Shown piece after piece: positions 1-8,829 of a stretch of 45,335 bases of DNA. Position 1 is the stretch's first letter. The number at the start of each line of letters is the position of its first letter. The notes under the pieces are model-generated. The model did not search any database. It saw only the letters and a program-made list of their open reading frames with translations, and was not told the DNA's origin. Made by a program: the position numbers and the translations under genes. The DNA comes from JAFGMR01 sp964632755 (lineage in GTDB: Archaea; Halobacteriota; Methanosarcinia; Methanotrichales; Methanotrichaceae), in NCBI GenBank assembly GCA_964632755.1, contig CAZWDT010000014.1, forward strand, positions 1-45,335. The letters are read 5' to 3'.

Positions 1-79
1 CAATAAGTCCAAGCAGAGCGATGATCGCTTTCCACACAATTCAGCGAAGAACCTAAAATGAGGTCCAAATTGAGCAGAT

Positions 80-400
80 ATGGAGCGGCTTATCGCTTAC
101 GTCTCAGACCAGGTCCAGGAGACGGGATACCGGGCCAGGGTCGTCAAGATGGCCAATGGCTTTGGGATTGCCGGCTACGTTCAGAACCTTCCGGACGGCC
201 GGGTAAAGGTAGTGGACGAAGGGGATAGGGCCGAGCTTGAGGCCTTTCGGAAAGCGATTCTGATCAGGAACACCATAATCTATGTGACCGAGATAGAGCA
301 GGAGCACTCCTTCCCTCATGGTGAGTTCGATGCCTTTGTAAAGGTCGTCTCGCTCGGAGAGACGGACCAGCGGCTGGATCGAGCTGCAGAGAGCTTCTAA
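80..400 (+). CDS. acylphosphatase-domain protein, truncated by frameshift
   Basis: This 106-residue product matches the acylphosphatase fold, which hydrolyses acyl phosphates. The family's phosphate loop appears as VQETGYRA (residues 12-19), keeping the catalytic arginine but with ET replacing the usual small residues. The catalytic asparagine is in YVQNLPDGRV. Methanogen members of this type carry a long helical C-terminal tail after the domain. Here the tail is lost from the frame: an apparent AG duplication in the GAGAG run near 392 brings in the TAA at 398. The domain itself is complete, so it could still be active. Activity is unproven because the loop is altered. The start ATG at 80 lacks a strong Shine-Dalgarno. 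Confidence 0.72.
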   Translation: MERLIAYVSDQVQETGYRARVVKMANGFGIAGYVQNLPDGRVKVVDEGDRAELEAFRKAILIRNTIIYVTEIEQEHSFPHGEFDAFVKVVSLGETDQRLDRAAESF

Positions 401-564
401 CGGAATTGATAGTGGTCAACAAGGAGATCGCAGGTGAGGTCAGGGGCATTCGTGAGGAGATCTAGGGAGTCCGCAAGGATATAGAGGAGTCGCGCGACTA
501 TATCGTAGGGGAGACAAGGGAAGCCCATTCAATACGGGGGTCGGAGACGAGTATGATCTCGTAG
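390..564 (+). pseudogene. out-of-frame helical tail of the acylphosphatase gene
   Basis: Shifted by one reading frame, the sequence after the acylphosphatase domain continues as ELLTELIVVNKEIAGEV, then GIREEI, an amber stop TAG at 463-465, then GVRKDIEESRDYIVGETRE and a final TAG at 562-564. This is the charged helical tail expected for the methanogen version of the protein. Two separate lesions (the frameshift near 392 and the stop at 463) make decay more likely than one sequencing error. Reading the amber codon as pyrrolysine is possible in principle but unlikely, because the frameshift comes first. Confidence 0.55.
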
Positions 565-614
565 AGCCTGGCCCGGAAGCCTGGAAGATCTAGTTATTGA
601 CCTACTTATCCTGA

Positions 615-719
615 TTGCCAATGGCTCTTCCGATCCTTGGGATCATCTGCATCTCTCTTTTCCATATCATCAATCCGGCTTTCTCGCTTCGCAGATGATC
701 GGGCCTCGATGATTGGCAA
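615..719. repeat. two-part inverted repeat
   Basis: TTGCCAAT (615-622) pairs with ATTGGCAA (712-719), and inside it GATCATCTGC (641-650) pairs perfectly with GCAGATGATC (691-700). Together they could fold into a long interrupted hairpin in the gene-free stretch 565-858. No protein is visible there. It could be a terminator, an RNA structure or the remains of a small mobile element; the sequence does not decide. Confidence 0.4.
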
Positions 720-814
720 ATATCGCATGGCATCAAAATATATTTTTTACAATATTTTTTATAATCAAGTCCTATTACCATTCTCCAAATTTATCTAAAA
801 ATTTTCAACCACAA

Positions 815-824
815 AATACTTAAA
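815..824 (+). promoter_or_regulatory. TATA box for the membrane protein at 859
   Basis: AATACTTAAA lies in an AT-rich stretch, centred about 40 bases before the ATG at 859. A ribosome binding site GGTGATC follows at 848-854. Confidence 0.5.
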
Positions 825-858
825 TTGTAATGTACATTGTGCCTTTGGTGATCTCTTA

Positions 859-1260
859 ATGGACGAGCTCATAACAACTGTTGCCCCGGTCATGATAGCC
901 GGCATTGCCATTCAGCAGATTCTGGAGATCCTCGATCCCCTAGTCGTAAAGATCATTGGGGAAGAGGACAAGAAGATGGCGATGGGGTTAATTGCGCTTA
1001 TGGCAGGCCTTGCAGTATCATTCGGACTGGGAATGAGGGTGCTCCAGCCCCTCGGAATCGTGGTTCCCGATGGACTTGATATGCTTGTAAGCGCAATGGT
1101 CATAGGTGCTGGGACCGAGGGTTTCAACTCGCTTCTAAAGTACATCGACTACGCCAAGGAGGGAAAGAAGGGCGATGCTGCGGCCCTTAAGGCCTGGGTT
1201 GGAAACGACCCGAACGCAAGAGAGGTGATGCGCAGGATGGACAGAAATAGGGGTCCATGA
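859..1260 (+). CDS. small membrane protein with two helices, holin-like
   Basis: This 133-residue protein has hydrophobic segments at about residues 7-35 and 41-60, a further apolar stretch near 70-90, and a charged tail (KEGKKGDAAALKAWVGNDPNA). The signature GAGTEGFNSLLKYIDYAKEGK recalls small membrane proteins and holins of phages, where an acidic-glycine turn is followed by a charged tail. I do not recognise a named family, and no other phage gene is nearby, so holin-like is only an analogy. The start is supported by GGTGATC five bases upstream and by the upstream TATA box. It converges on the cyclophilin gene, with hairpins between them. Confidence 0.7.
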   Translation: MDELITTVAPVMIAGIAIQQILEILDPLVVKIIGEEDKKMAMGLIALMAGLAVSFGLGMRVLQPLGIVVPDGLDMLVSAMVIGAGTEGFNSLLKYIDYAKEGKKGDAAALKAWVGNDPNAREVMRRMDRNRGP

Positions 1261-1264
1261 AAAA

Positions 1265-1290
1265 GGGGATGAGCTCCCCCTGGCGGGGGG
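1265..1290. terminator. hairpin pair between convergent genes
   Basis: GGGGA (1265-1269) pairs with TCCCC (1275-1279), and the alternative CCCCC (1276-1280) pairs with GGGGG (1285-1289). On the minus strand the hairpin is followed by a T5 run, consistent with termination of the cyclophilin transcript. Confidence 0.45.
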
Positions 1291-1315
1291 TTGCAGGAGG
1301 CAGGGCAGGGCGGTC

Positions 1316-1789
1316 TCATTCCGCCAGCTTGGCCTTGATGATCATGATCTCCTTTAGGGGCCTGTCCGAAGGACCTTTAGGGGCCTTGCCGATCCTGTCG
1401 ACCACATCCATCCCCTCCACGACCTTTCCGAATGCGGGGTGCGCCCGATCGAGGTAGTTGTTGTCGACGAGGTTGATGAAGAACTGGCTTCCCCCGGTGT
1501 TGGGGCCGGCATTTGCCATGGAGATCGTCCCCCTGTCGTTCCTGTTGTTTGGGGGAAGCTCGTCTTTGATGGTGTATCCGGGCCCGCCCCTGCCGGTTCC
1601 CGTTGGGTCGCCCCCCTGGATCATGAACCCGTCTATCACCCTGTGGAAGATCGTTCCGTCGTAAAAGCCCTTCTCGGCCAGCTTGCGGAAGTTGCCAACG
1701 GTGATCGGCATGCTCGGGAAGAGCTCGAGCGTGATGTCGCCCATATTGGTCTGTAGGAGGACCTTGTCCCCGATCGATTCTTCTGTCAT
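1316..1789 (-). CDS. cyclophilin-type peptidyl-prolyl cis-trans isomerase
   Basis: This 157-residue cytoplasmic cyclophilin interconverts cis and trans peptide bonds before proline, assisting protein folding. The family motifs run in order: the core FHRVIDGFMIQGGDPTGTG, with its catalytic arginine, then GTISMANAGPNTGGSQFFI and HPAFGKVVEGMDVVDRI. I start it at the ATG at 1789 (MTEESIGDK) because the domain begins right after. The open frame continues upstream to 1987, but those 66 residues are proline-rich and unlike the family. An ATG near 1951 is the main alternative. There is no signal peptide. It is convergent with the membrane protein at 859. Confidence 0.93.
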   Translation of the reverse strand: MTEESIGDKVLLQTNMGDITLELFPSMPITVGNFRKLAEKGFYDGTIFHRVIDGFMIQGGDPTGTGRGGPGYTIKDELPPNNRNDRGTISMANAGPNTGGSQFFINLVDNNYLDRAHPAFGKVVEGMDVVDRIGKAPKGPSDRPLKEIMIIKAKLAE

Positions 1790-2021
1790 GCTGGCAGATC
1801 GGGGCGGCCTGCATTTAACCGTGCTGGATGGGCCGGGGAATGGAAGGATGTATTGAAAGACATCTCTCGACTCTTGATGGGCGACTCCATGGATCGGCGA
1901 AAGCCCAGGGATGGAAACGTAGGCTTCGATGGGCGCTGGCTTGTTCGTCATCCCCCCGAGTTTGTAAACACATCTTAATAGATACACTAACTGTCTATAT
2001 CTTTACAAAAGCTTAAGTATA

Positions 2022-2135
2022 ATGCAATCGCCAGAAGATCTGTCTTGTCCATATTACAGGAAATGCCATGACGCGCTAGATCAACGATACTCTCTAGATG
2101 TAATTCGATATCAGCAAACTCCGATCACCTCCTGA
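2022..2135 (+). CDS. possible 37-residue Cys-containing small protein
   Basis: A short open frame in the 1790-2203 gap starts MQSPEDLSCPYYRKCHDALD and ends QQTPITS. Its composition looks like protein, with two cysteines in a C-x5-C spacing followed by histidine. TATATCTT at 1996-2003 sits about 23-26 bases before the ATG, which suits leaderless archaeal transcription. I do not recognise a family, and so short a frame could be chance. Confidence 0.35.
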   Translation: MQSPEDLSCPYYRKCHDALDQRYSLDVIRYQQTPITS

Positions 2136-2203
2136 TCTGGATAAGCCATTCGATCCGCCGAAAAGGCACCCTTATGGCCTGATCTCTGCGGAGGGATAAA
2201 GAG

Positions 2204-4741
2204 ATGAAGCTACATCATATGGTTTGGCCCCTTCTGGTCTTTCTTCTAATTTGGACCGGTTGGGTTTCTGGAGAGGTTACGTCCAGCTTCTCTGCGAGCG
2301 ATGGCGAGAGCAGCGTGGGCTTCTCCACCGTCTATGGCGCAAGGCTCGAAGACCGGATATCGGATGATGCAACGGCTAGCTTTGGAGGGACTTTAGGGCT
2401 CTCCCGAAACCTTCAGGTCTCCGGCGACCTTCACGAGTCGCACTTCGTCAACGACGCGGCAAATGACCTGTACGCAGGCGTAGCCGTCGACGTCTGGAAC
2501 GCTGATGACAGCATCTACAAGTACGTCGTATACCCAGGCGAGGGCGAGGTAGGCCCACATCCTTACGTTCAGGCTAAGCAGAGCTTGACCTCGGTCAATG
2601 CCGATGGCATCCAGTTAGTGATCGAGGCCTCGAACCCTTGGGGTTATGCCAGGGGAGATTTGATCTCGAATGGAGGCACCGTTCAAGGCTATGTCGGAAC
2701 TGCGAGGGCAACCGCTGACTACTCCACGATCTCTCAATCCGTAGAGCATCTCGATGCCCTTCCTGAAGCTACAACCTCGCTCTCGACGAAGGCCGAGACC
2801 TGGTCGCTTGCATCTTCCGGAGAAGGCCTTCAGGCATGGGACGAGCAGCTCTTTGGAGCCGAGCAGACTCTGCAGGTGGAGGGAGGAAGCCTTGACAGCT
2901 ACGCCGCATCCTCTACAGCATGGCTGGATCGCGCAACATCGACGCTGACCTCTGCCGAGGTATCCGTCCCAGAGGGCTGGTCCAAGCTGGAGGTGGGCTC
3001 ATCGAATCTCCAAGGCCACTTCGCGAGCGTTCAAACCGATCTTTTCGGCGGCGAAGGCTCCATGAAGGCGTTTGGTCTTGCCGACGGAACCCAGGCATTG
3101 GTCAAGGACGAGCTGAGCCTTGAGTGCGGCGCCGAAGGAAGCATCGGTCATCTGGTCGAATCGTCAAACCAAAACGGCGATAGCTCGAGCTCCACGCTGG
3201 AAGTCCTTGGCGGTAGTGGGCCGGCCAATCTGGAGCTAACAGGCCATGCTCGGTCCAATGACGACATGGCCCAGATCTGGCAGGACCTTTCAACGAGCGC
3301 CCTTCAGGGATCCATAACCCAGGACGTCGAGGCGACGACCTTCGGCTGCTCCACCGCGATCCTGCCCGATGGGACCGTCATCTCCGCCACCGATTACATC
3401 GAGATCGTTAATGGCGATCTTGCGGATGAGTTCGTGGCGCGGGCGGCCTATGGGGGAGACGGGGACGCCATGGTCTTGATCGATGTGGATAACCTGAATG
3501 CCAAGACCGTGGATACGGGTTCGGGCACTTCGATAATTCATGACATTGGGGCCGTTACGGGCGATGAGCTATCTGTAAGCTCGAGCACGAGTCTTGTGAC
3601 GCAAGGCTGTGCAACTGCCACACTTATGCCGATGTCGATTGGCCATGGCTCAGATCTTCAATATATTGGGCGGATCTCCGCAGGAGAATACTCTGCTTGG
3701 CAACAATCTAGTAGATCAATGTACTCAACTGCAGACCCTAATTGCATAACGATAACTTCAGAGGCCAATAGCAATGGCCCTGACTCCAATTATCATGTGT
3801 CCGATCAAGGCCATACGACGGGTAGTGTCGGTTTAAGCACTACGGGGTATTACTCGGCCAATCCCACAGGTGTGAAAGGTACAACTTCCATTGACGCATA
3901 CTCGTGGGCATACAATCCAAATAACGGGATCTATTGGGCTCGCATTGGTCATGGTGAGATAGACGATAGAGCATGTAGATTTAATATAGGCCTTGAAACC
4001 GAAGAGAGCGGCGAAGATATCTGGTGGAAAGCCAAGCTTGATAGTCTGGTAACACCCGATGCTGTTAAGACTGTATGTACTGATTTCGAGGCAAATGGCA
4101 GATTAACGGTTAGCGCCGAGGCTTCCAACGGAGAGAACCATGGCGAGTTCAAGGTGAATGCCGTTGGGATGGTCGACGAGGTCGGACCATATATTCTTTC
4201 GTCAACATACGACCAAGCCCGTCTCGGCATTAACGGGCTTCATTTTGAAGGACGCGAGCTGTTTGTGAACATCGGCGATGATATATCGGTTGAGAATCCG
4301 CTGGCCTCGTCTGGTGTCGACCTGACCGATGCAATTGTAGATCTAAGCGGCTATATAATTAACAGCGGCACTGGAGAATCTCAGACTGCTAAACAGCAAC
4401 TGTATATGAGCGGCAGCGCAGGCTCCTTGGAGACGACAACCAACGCTTACATAGATCCATTGTGGTACTGCGAAGTTACTTTCGAGGCAGAGAACGTCCA
4501 ACAGGTGGATCTTCTACTTCGGTCCTTTAGAGACATCCATTCCACTGAAGCCTATCAGAGGGCAAATGTTCTAGCAGAATATGCGCGATGGTATGCCGAG
4601 GCTTCGAAGAAACCTGACGGCATGCCGGATTTCGACAGCGGCGAGATGGTGGAGATTGACCCGGTTAGCGATGTCCTCGGCTACACTTGGGCCTGGGCCG
4701 GCATAGGCGCTGAGGAGGCTCAAGGGACAATATTTCCTTGA
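2204..4741 (+). CDS. large secreted beta-rich protein of unknown function
   Basis: This 845-residue protein begins with a clear signal peptide (MKLHHMVWPLLVFLLIWTGWVSG, cleavage near residue 23). The mature part is rich in Ser, Thr, Gly and Asp and reads like alternating beta strands throughout. No enzyme motif, C-terminal membrane anchor or sorting signal is visible, so it is probably exported or held on the cell surface by contacts. The start has GGAGGGATAAAG just upstream. The DNA changes part-way: up to about 3590 it is GC-rich like its neighbours (one sampled 60-base line is 62% GC), but 3600-4560 is clearly AT-richer (47% in a sampled line). That suggests two parts of different origin. 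Sheath or surface-layer related protein is a guess. Confidence 0.75.
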   Translation: MKLHHMVWPLLVFLLIWTGWVSGEVTSSFSASDGESSVGFSTVYGARLEDRISDDATASFGGTLGLSRNLQVSGDLHESHFVNDAANDLYAGVAVDVWNADDSIYKYVVYPGEGEVGPHPYVQAKQSLTSVNADGIQLVIEASNPWGYARGDLISNGGTVQGYVGTARATADYSTISQSVEHLDALPEATTSLSTKAETWSLASSGEGLQAWDEQLFGAEQTLQVEGGSLDSYAASSTAWLDRATSTLTSAEVSVPEGWSKLEVGSSNLQGHFASVQTDLFGGEGSMKAFGLADGTQALVKDELSLECGAEGSIGHLVESSNQNGDSSSSTLEVLGGSGPANLELTGHARSNDDMAQIWQDLSTSALQGSITQDVEATTFGCSTAILPDGTVISATDYIEIVNGDLADEFVARAAYGGDGDAMVLIDVDNLNAKTVDTGSGTSIIHDIGAVTGDELSVSSSTSLVTQGCATATLMPMSIGHGSDLQYIGRISAGEYSAWQQSSRSMYSTADPNCITITSEANSNGPDSNYHVSDQGHTTGSVGLSTTGYYSANPTGVKGTTSIDAYSWAYNPNNGIYWARIGHGEIDDRACRFNIGLETEESGEDIWWKAKLDSLVTPDAVKTVCTDFEANGRLTVSAEASNGENHGEFKVNAVGMVDEVGPYILSSTYDQARLGINGLHFEGRELFVNIGDDISVENPLASSGVDLTDAIVDLSGYIINSGTGESQTAKQQLYMSGSAGSLETTTNAYIDPLWYCEVTFEAENVQQVDLLLRSFRDIHSTEAYQRANVLAEYARWYAEASKKPDGMPDFDSGEMVEIDPVSDVLGYTWAWAGIGAEEAQGTIFP

Positions 4742-4936
4742 ACCATCGAATATGGCAGGGTCGCCAAGGGCAGGAGATCTCCACCTTCCCCGATCCATTA
4801 TTTCCGGGATCGGATGATTGCACCTGTCGGGATTGGCCATAAGTAGCGAGGGCGAGGCAGGTTCCCCGTACGCGGGAGGCCGGATGGCGGGGGCGCCTCC
4901 CCCCATCCCGCGCCGGGATTGGAGATGCAGATCCAT

Positions 4937-5036
4937 NNNNNNNNNNNNNNNNNNNNNNNNNNNNNNNNNNNNNNNNNNNNNNNNNNNNNNNNNNNNNNNN
5001 NNNNNNNNNNNNNNNNNNNNNNNNNNNNNNNNNNNN
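4937..5036. other. assembly gap of 100 N
   Basis: Exactly 100 unknown bases. The round number indicates a scaffold placeholder, so the true distance is unknown. It removes the 3' end of the MATE transporter gene. Frames running across it are not meaningful. The GC-rich stretch 4742-4936 on its left shows no coding I can support. Confidence 0.97.
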
Positions 5037-6340
5037 GGCAGTATCAGGGCAAGCGGGATGAGGATCAGCGCCATGGATACGAGCGTTGCGTACATCGGCT
5101 TCAGAGTATCTCCGGCGCCGTTCATGGCAAACGAGAGCACTATGGCTACAGCGATGAAGACGTAGCCAAACGACACGATATGGAAGTAGCCGGCCCCGAT
5201 TGCCGTGCTGGAGCCGCTGGGATCGAAGAGCTCCATTATCCTTCCTCCAAGGTTGTAGAAGATGAGGGACGTCATCGCCATCATGGCTCCGTACAGGATC
5301 AGGGATATCCTCACACCCTCCTCAGCCCTCTTGGGCGATCTTGCTCCCAGGTTCTGCCCGACGACCACGGCCGTGCCGGTGGCGATCCCAAAGCCGGGCA
5401 TCAATGCGACCATCTCCATTCTAGCCGCAATTCCAAAGGCGGAGATGGCCTCCGTTCCGTAGACGGCAACGATCGTCATCACTGCGAGGAAGGAGAGGCT
5501 TCGAATGCCCGACTGGACCGAGTTCGGGATCGCAAGTTGCAAAAGCCTTGCGGCAAGGTCGATTCTGAGGCCCGGAAGCTTCGGCAGCACTAGGCGTGTG
5601 CCTCCTCGAAGGAGGATGGCTAGAGCAATTGCAAGGCCCAGGCCGCGGGAAAGCACGGTTGCAAGGGCTGCCCCTGCAACGCCAAGTGCTGGAAGGCCTC
5701 CAAGGCCGAAGATCAGCGCCGGGTCAAGCACGATATTTACCATGTTCATTAAGAGCATGATCAGCATCGGTGTCGTCGCATCTCCAGTGCTCTGGAATGA
5801 GGCGGAGATGATCCAGAGCTCGACCATCGTGAATACGCCAAGGAGAAGGGTGTAGAGGTACTGGCTTCCAAGAGTTGCAACTGCCCCCTCCGCCCCCATC
5901 AAGAGCAGTATATCTTCTGAGAAGAAGAGTCCGATGATCGAGAGGATCGCGGAGATGAGGAGCCCGAGATACAGCGAGTTCACGAGGACCGAGCCCATGG
6001 GTTCGTACTCCTTGGCGCCGTAGTGGCGCGAGATATGAGCGGTTGTGGCAGTCACAAGGCCGATTATGAGCGTCATCAGCACCATGATCACAGTCCCGCT
6101 CATCGCAACTCCAGCGATCGCCTGGGGCCCTAATCTCCCTACGAAGTAGAGGTCGACGATCTCAAGCACGCTCTGCAGCATGTTTCCGGCCATTACTGGA
6201 AGGGAGACTTCTAGCAGGCCTCTAAGGATGCTGCCTTCGGTTATCTCGTTTATCCGGCCCTCTTTTCGATCATCTCCTCTGCCGGATGTATCTCCTTTGC
6301 TGGATATCGCCGATGCCAGCTTGGCTCTCCGAAACCTCAA
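5037..6340 (-). CDS. MATE-family multidrug efflux transporter, 3' end missing
   Basis: About 434 residues remain of an inner-membrane antiporter that exports cationic or aromatic compounds using a sodium or proton gradient. The MATE signature near the N-terminus is clear (GNMLQSVLEIVDLYFVGRLG), as are repeated hydrophobic helices in two halves and the second-half motif GTAVVVGQNLGA. Family members are about 450 residues, so probably only the last helix or tail is lost in the N gap. The likely start is TTG at 6340, which overlaps the stop of the DUF362 gene by four bases (TTGA) and implies translational coupling. No in-frame ATG precedes the first helix. Confidence 0.88.
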
Positions 6341-7449
6341 GCGGAGCTCAGCTCCACAAGCTCATAGCGGCTTTTGCCTAGGCCAATCTCCTCTCCGTAG
6401 GTGATCTGCCTTTCGCCGTCGGTCTTCTTCCATACGCCCTGGAACTTATCCTCCCCCGCCCCCAAGTTGCAGGCAAGGCGCGTGCCCAACAGGCCTGCCT
6501 CTCGGTTCACGAGATCGAGGCTTGCCTTGTCAATTGCGACGGGATCGGTCGAGGCGAGGATTCCTATGTTTGGAACGATTGGGGAGTCGCTCCAGGGCAG
6601 GCAGTCGCAATCCGGCGTGATGTTGATCAGGAAGTTGAGGTATCCGATCCTTTTTCCAAGCGTTGCTCCATAGGCGTGCTCGGTCATCATCTCCATAAAG
6701 GAAGGAATGTCGCGGTCCCAGTTCAGGTCGATAGCGCCTTCTCGGCAGGCCATCATGCATTCTACGCAGCCCATGCATCTCTTATAATCGATGGATGCCC
6801 TGCCGGCTCTGATCTGGATGGCCTCGGCTCTGCAAGTATCCGCACAGCTCCCACAGCCCTTGCAGCGCTCTTCATCGATTGCGGGCATGAGGCCTCGATG
6901 CTGGTCCATCTTTCCTGAAACAGGGGCACAGCCCATCGCCAGGTTCTTGATCGCGCCTCCAAAGCCGGTCATGGCATGGCCCTTGAAGTGGGTCATAACG
7001 ATCATGGAGTCCGCTCGAAGCAGCTCTCCTGCGACCTTGACCATAGCAAAGTGCTTCTTTTCGATCTCCACTTCGCCGTAGTCCTCCCCCCTCAGGCCGT
7101 CGGCGATGATCAGAGGGGCTCCTGTGACCGAGTAGCCGAAGACGTGCTCGATTGCCGTTGTCAGGTGGTCGACGGCGTTGCTCCTGCTTCCTGAGTACAG
7201 GGTGTTGGCGTCGACCAGGAATGGCTTTCCTCCGCGAGCCTTGACAAAATCAACAACCTGGCGAACGTAGACCGGATTTAGATAGAAGTCGCATCCTCGC
7301 TCGCCGAAGTGAAGCTTGATCGCGGCGAGGTCTCCCTTCTTCACGACATCGCCCAGGCCTGCGGCATCGAAGAGCCTCTGTATCTTCGATATCGTGCTCT
7401 CATGGCTCCTGTCAAGCCTGAAGGGCGAGAAGTAGACTCTGCTTGCCAT
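6337..7449 (-). CDS. DUF362 domain protein with two 4Fe-4S clusters
   Basis: This 370-residue iron-sulfur protein has the DUF362 domain split around a ferredoxin insert. Cluster cysteines are at 196/199/202/206 (CKGCGSCADTC) and 225/228/231/235 (CMGCVECMMAC). The surrounding domain contains MTHFKGHAMTGFGGAIKNLAMG and ASTDPVAIDKASLDLV, both typical of DUF362. The exact electron-transfer role of this family is not settled. No signal peptide is seen, so it is probably cytoplasmic. It is the first gene of a two-gene unit with the MATE transporter (4-base overlap). Start ATG at 7449. Confidence 0.9.
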   Translation of the reverse strand: MASRVYFSPFRLDRSHESTISKIQRLFDAAGLGDVVKKGDLAAIKLHFGERGCDFYLNPVYVRQVVDFVKARGGKPFLVDANTLYSGSRSNAVDHLTTAIEHVFGYSVTGAPLIIADGLRGEDYGEVEIEKKHFAMVKVAGELLRADSMIVMTHFKGHAMTGFGGAIKNLAMGCAPVSGKMDQHRGLMPAIDEERCKGCGSCADTCRAEAIQIRAGRASIDYKRCMGCVECMMACREGAIDLNWDRDIPSFMEMMTEHAYGATLGKRIGYLNFLINITPDCDCLPWSDSPIVPNIGILASTDPVAIDKASLDLVNREAGLLGTRLACNLGAGEDKFQGVWKKTDGERQITYGEEIGLGKSRYELVELSSA

Positions 7450-7676
7450 GGTGGGAGCTTGAACGAAGGGATAGAAAACCTTGCCGGAATGGAGGGAGAA
7501 CGACTTTCGTGAACGTAGTCTTACAAATATTACTCGTTTGATATAGTAATGAAAATAGCTAAAATTGTATGCCGAGCCGGTCGAGGTCCATCCATCCTCG
7601 ATAAGCTCTCGGGCCCGAGGGCCTTCTCCTTCTATCTGACGAAAGATTGATCATCGTCTCTCGACGATCGAGTGCC

Positions 7677-8732
7677 ATGAGAGTCTCCCTCTGGATATTC
7701 GTTCTCATTGCCGGGCTTCTTGGCGGAGCTTTGGCTCACGTCCCGCTGATCCTTCCAAGCAGCGAAAACATCTCTGAAGCAGTACTCATTCACGATCCCT
7801 CCAAGTCATGGGCGATCTTTGGCCATCTGGAGGAGGACGAGGTGCTGTATTACAGCTTCGACCTCTCAAAGGGCGAGCGCATCCGGCTATCCTTGTTGGC
7901 TGCACAGGGCGATTATCTTCCAGGAATGGTCCTCATGGGGCCGGGCCTCGAGGGCGATTCCGCCCTTCCCCCGGGTGTGGATATCCCCGGTGGCTATGGG
8001 GCAGTGGTCGCTCGGGGATCGATGCCCAAATCAGCCACATACGAGCCCTTCGGCCCTGGCAGCTACTACGGCCTAGCCGATCTGGATCTTGAAGCTCCGG
8101 AGAATGGCACCTACTACGCGGCAGTCTTCGGAGAGGCCGCGGGAAACTACGGCCTAGTCATTGGGTATCGCGAGACCTTCTCCCTCGATGAGCTCTTCTC
8201 CCTCCCGCTCAAGATGATCTCAGTTCATCGGTGGGAAGGTCAGAGCCTGGCCTTGATCCTCCTTCCCTTCTTGGCAGTATTGACCGCGGGATACTATCTG
8301 CTCTTAAGACGGGATCTCTCCCTCTCCCGTTGGCTGGCCTCACTTGCCGGACTGCTCTTTCTCGGCTCATCGGCTTCCATCGTCATCCAGATGGCAATGG
8401 CCCTCATGCGAGCGCCGGCCAGCCAGGAGGCTGCGATTACCGTAATACTGGCTGCTCTTTCAGCAGGCCTTGGCGCTGCCACGATCAAGATAGCGGCAGG
8501 CGTTGCCGAGTTCACGATGAAGGAGCGTTTAATGCTTCGAGCAATCGGGATCGTTGCGCTTCTTGCAGGATCGGGGATGATCATCGGCCCCTTGATCGCA
8601 ATCCTCTCGACTGCCACTGGCGCAGGCGAGAAGAAGGATTCTGTCGCAGGAAAGGGCGAGAGGAAGGCTTCTGGCAAGGATAATGGCAAAAAGAAGGATC
8701 TATCCCCGGCAAAGGGCAAGCGGAGGAGGTAG
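7677..8732 (+). CDS. membrane protein with secreted N-terminal domain and basic tail
   Basis: This product of about 351 residues starts with a signal or anchor segment (VSLWIFVLIAGLLGGALA). A roughly 165-residue extracellular beta domain follows, containing HLEEDEVLYYSFDLSKGERI and NGTYYAAVFGEAAGNYGLVIG, which resemble pre-peptidase C-terminal type domains. Four or five membrane helices follow, and a Lys/Gly/Ser-rich cytoplasmic tail of about 40 residues ends KGKRRR. I choose ATG 7677 over TTG 7647 because the signal segment begins there. The family is not recognised. The N-terminal domain suggests cell-surface binding. It overlaps nothing; the epimerase gene follows after 97 bases. Confidence 0.8.
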   Translation: MRVSLWIFVLIAGLLGGALAHVPLILPSSENISEAVLIHDPSKSWAIFGHLEEDEVLYYSFDLSKGERIRLSLLAAQGDYLPGMVLMGPGLEGDSALPPGVDIPGGYGAVVARGSMPKSATYEPFGPGSYYGLADLDLEAPENGTYYAAVFGEAAGNYGLVIGYRETFSLDELFSLPLKMISVHRWEGQSLALILLPFLAVLTAGYYLLLRRDLSLSRWLASLAGLLFLGSSASIVIQMAMALMRAPASQEAAITVILAALSAGLGAATIKIAAGVAEFTMKERLMLRAIGIVALLAGSGMIIGPLIAILSTATGAGEKKDSVAGKGERKASGKDNGKKKDLSPAKGKRRR

Positions 8733-8829
8733 GGGCGATGCTCCGGTCGATCTCTATAAATGGCATCCTGAAGGTTTCAGGGCGCATGATGAAAGCCGGA
8801 TCCTGCACCTTCAGCGATGGAGGAAATTC

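Noticed and set aside
463..465. Amber codon read as pyrrolysine in the acylphosphatase tail
   Set aside because: An upstream frameshift already disconnects this frame, and no pyl genes are seen.
1790..1987. 66-residue N-terminal extension of the cyclophilin
   Set aside because: The frame is open, but the extension is not like the family and the domain starts directly after ATG 1789.
4571..4936. Apparent continuation of the MATE gene left of the N gap
   Set aside because: The frame is only open by running through N bases and then antisense to the secreted-protein gene.
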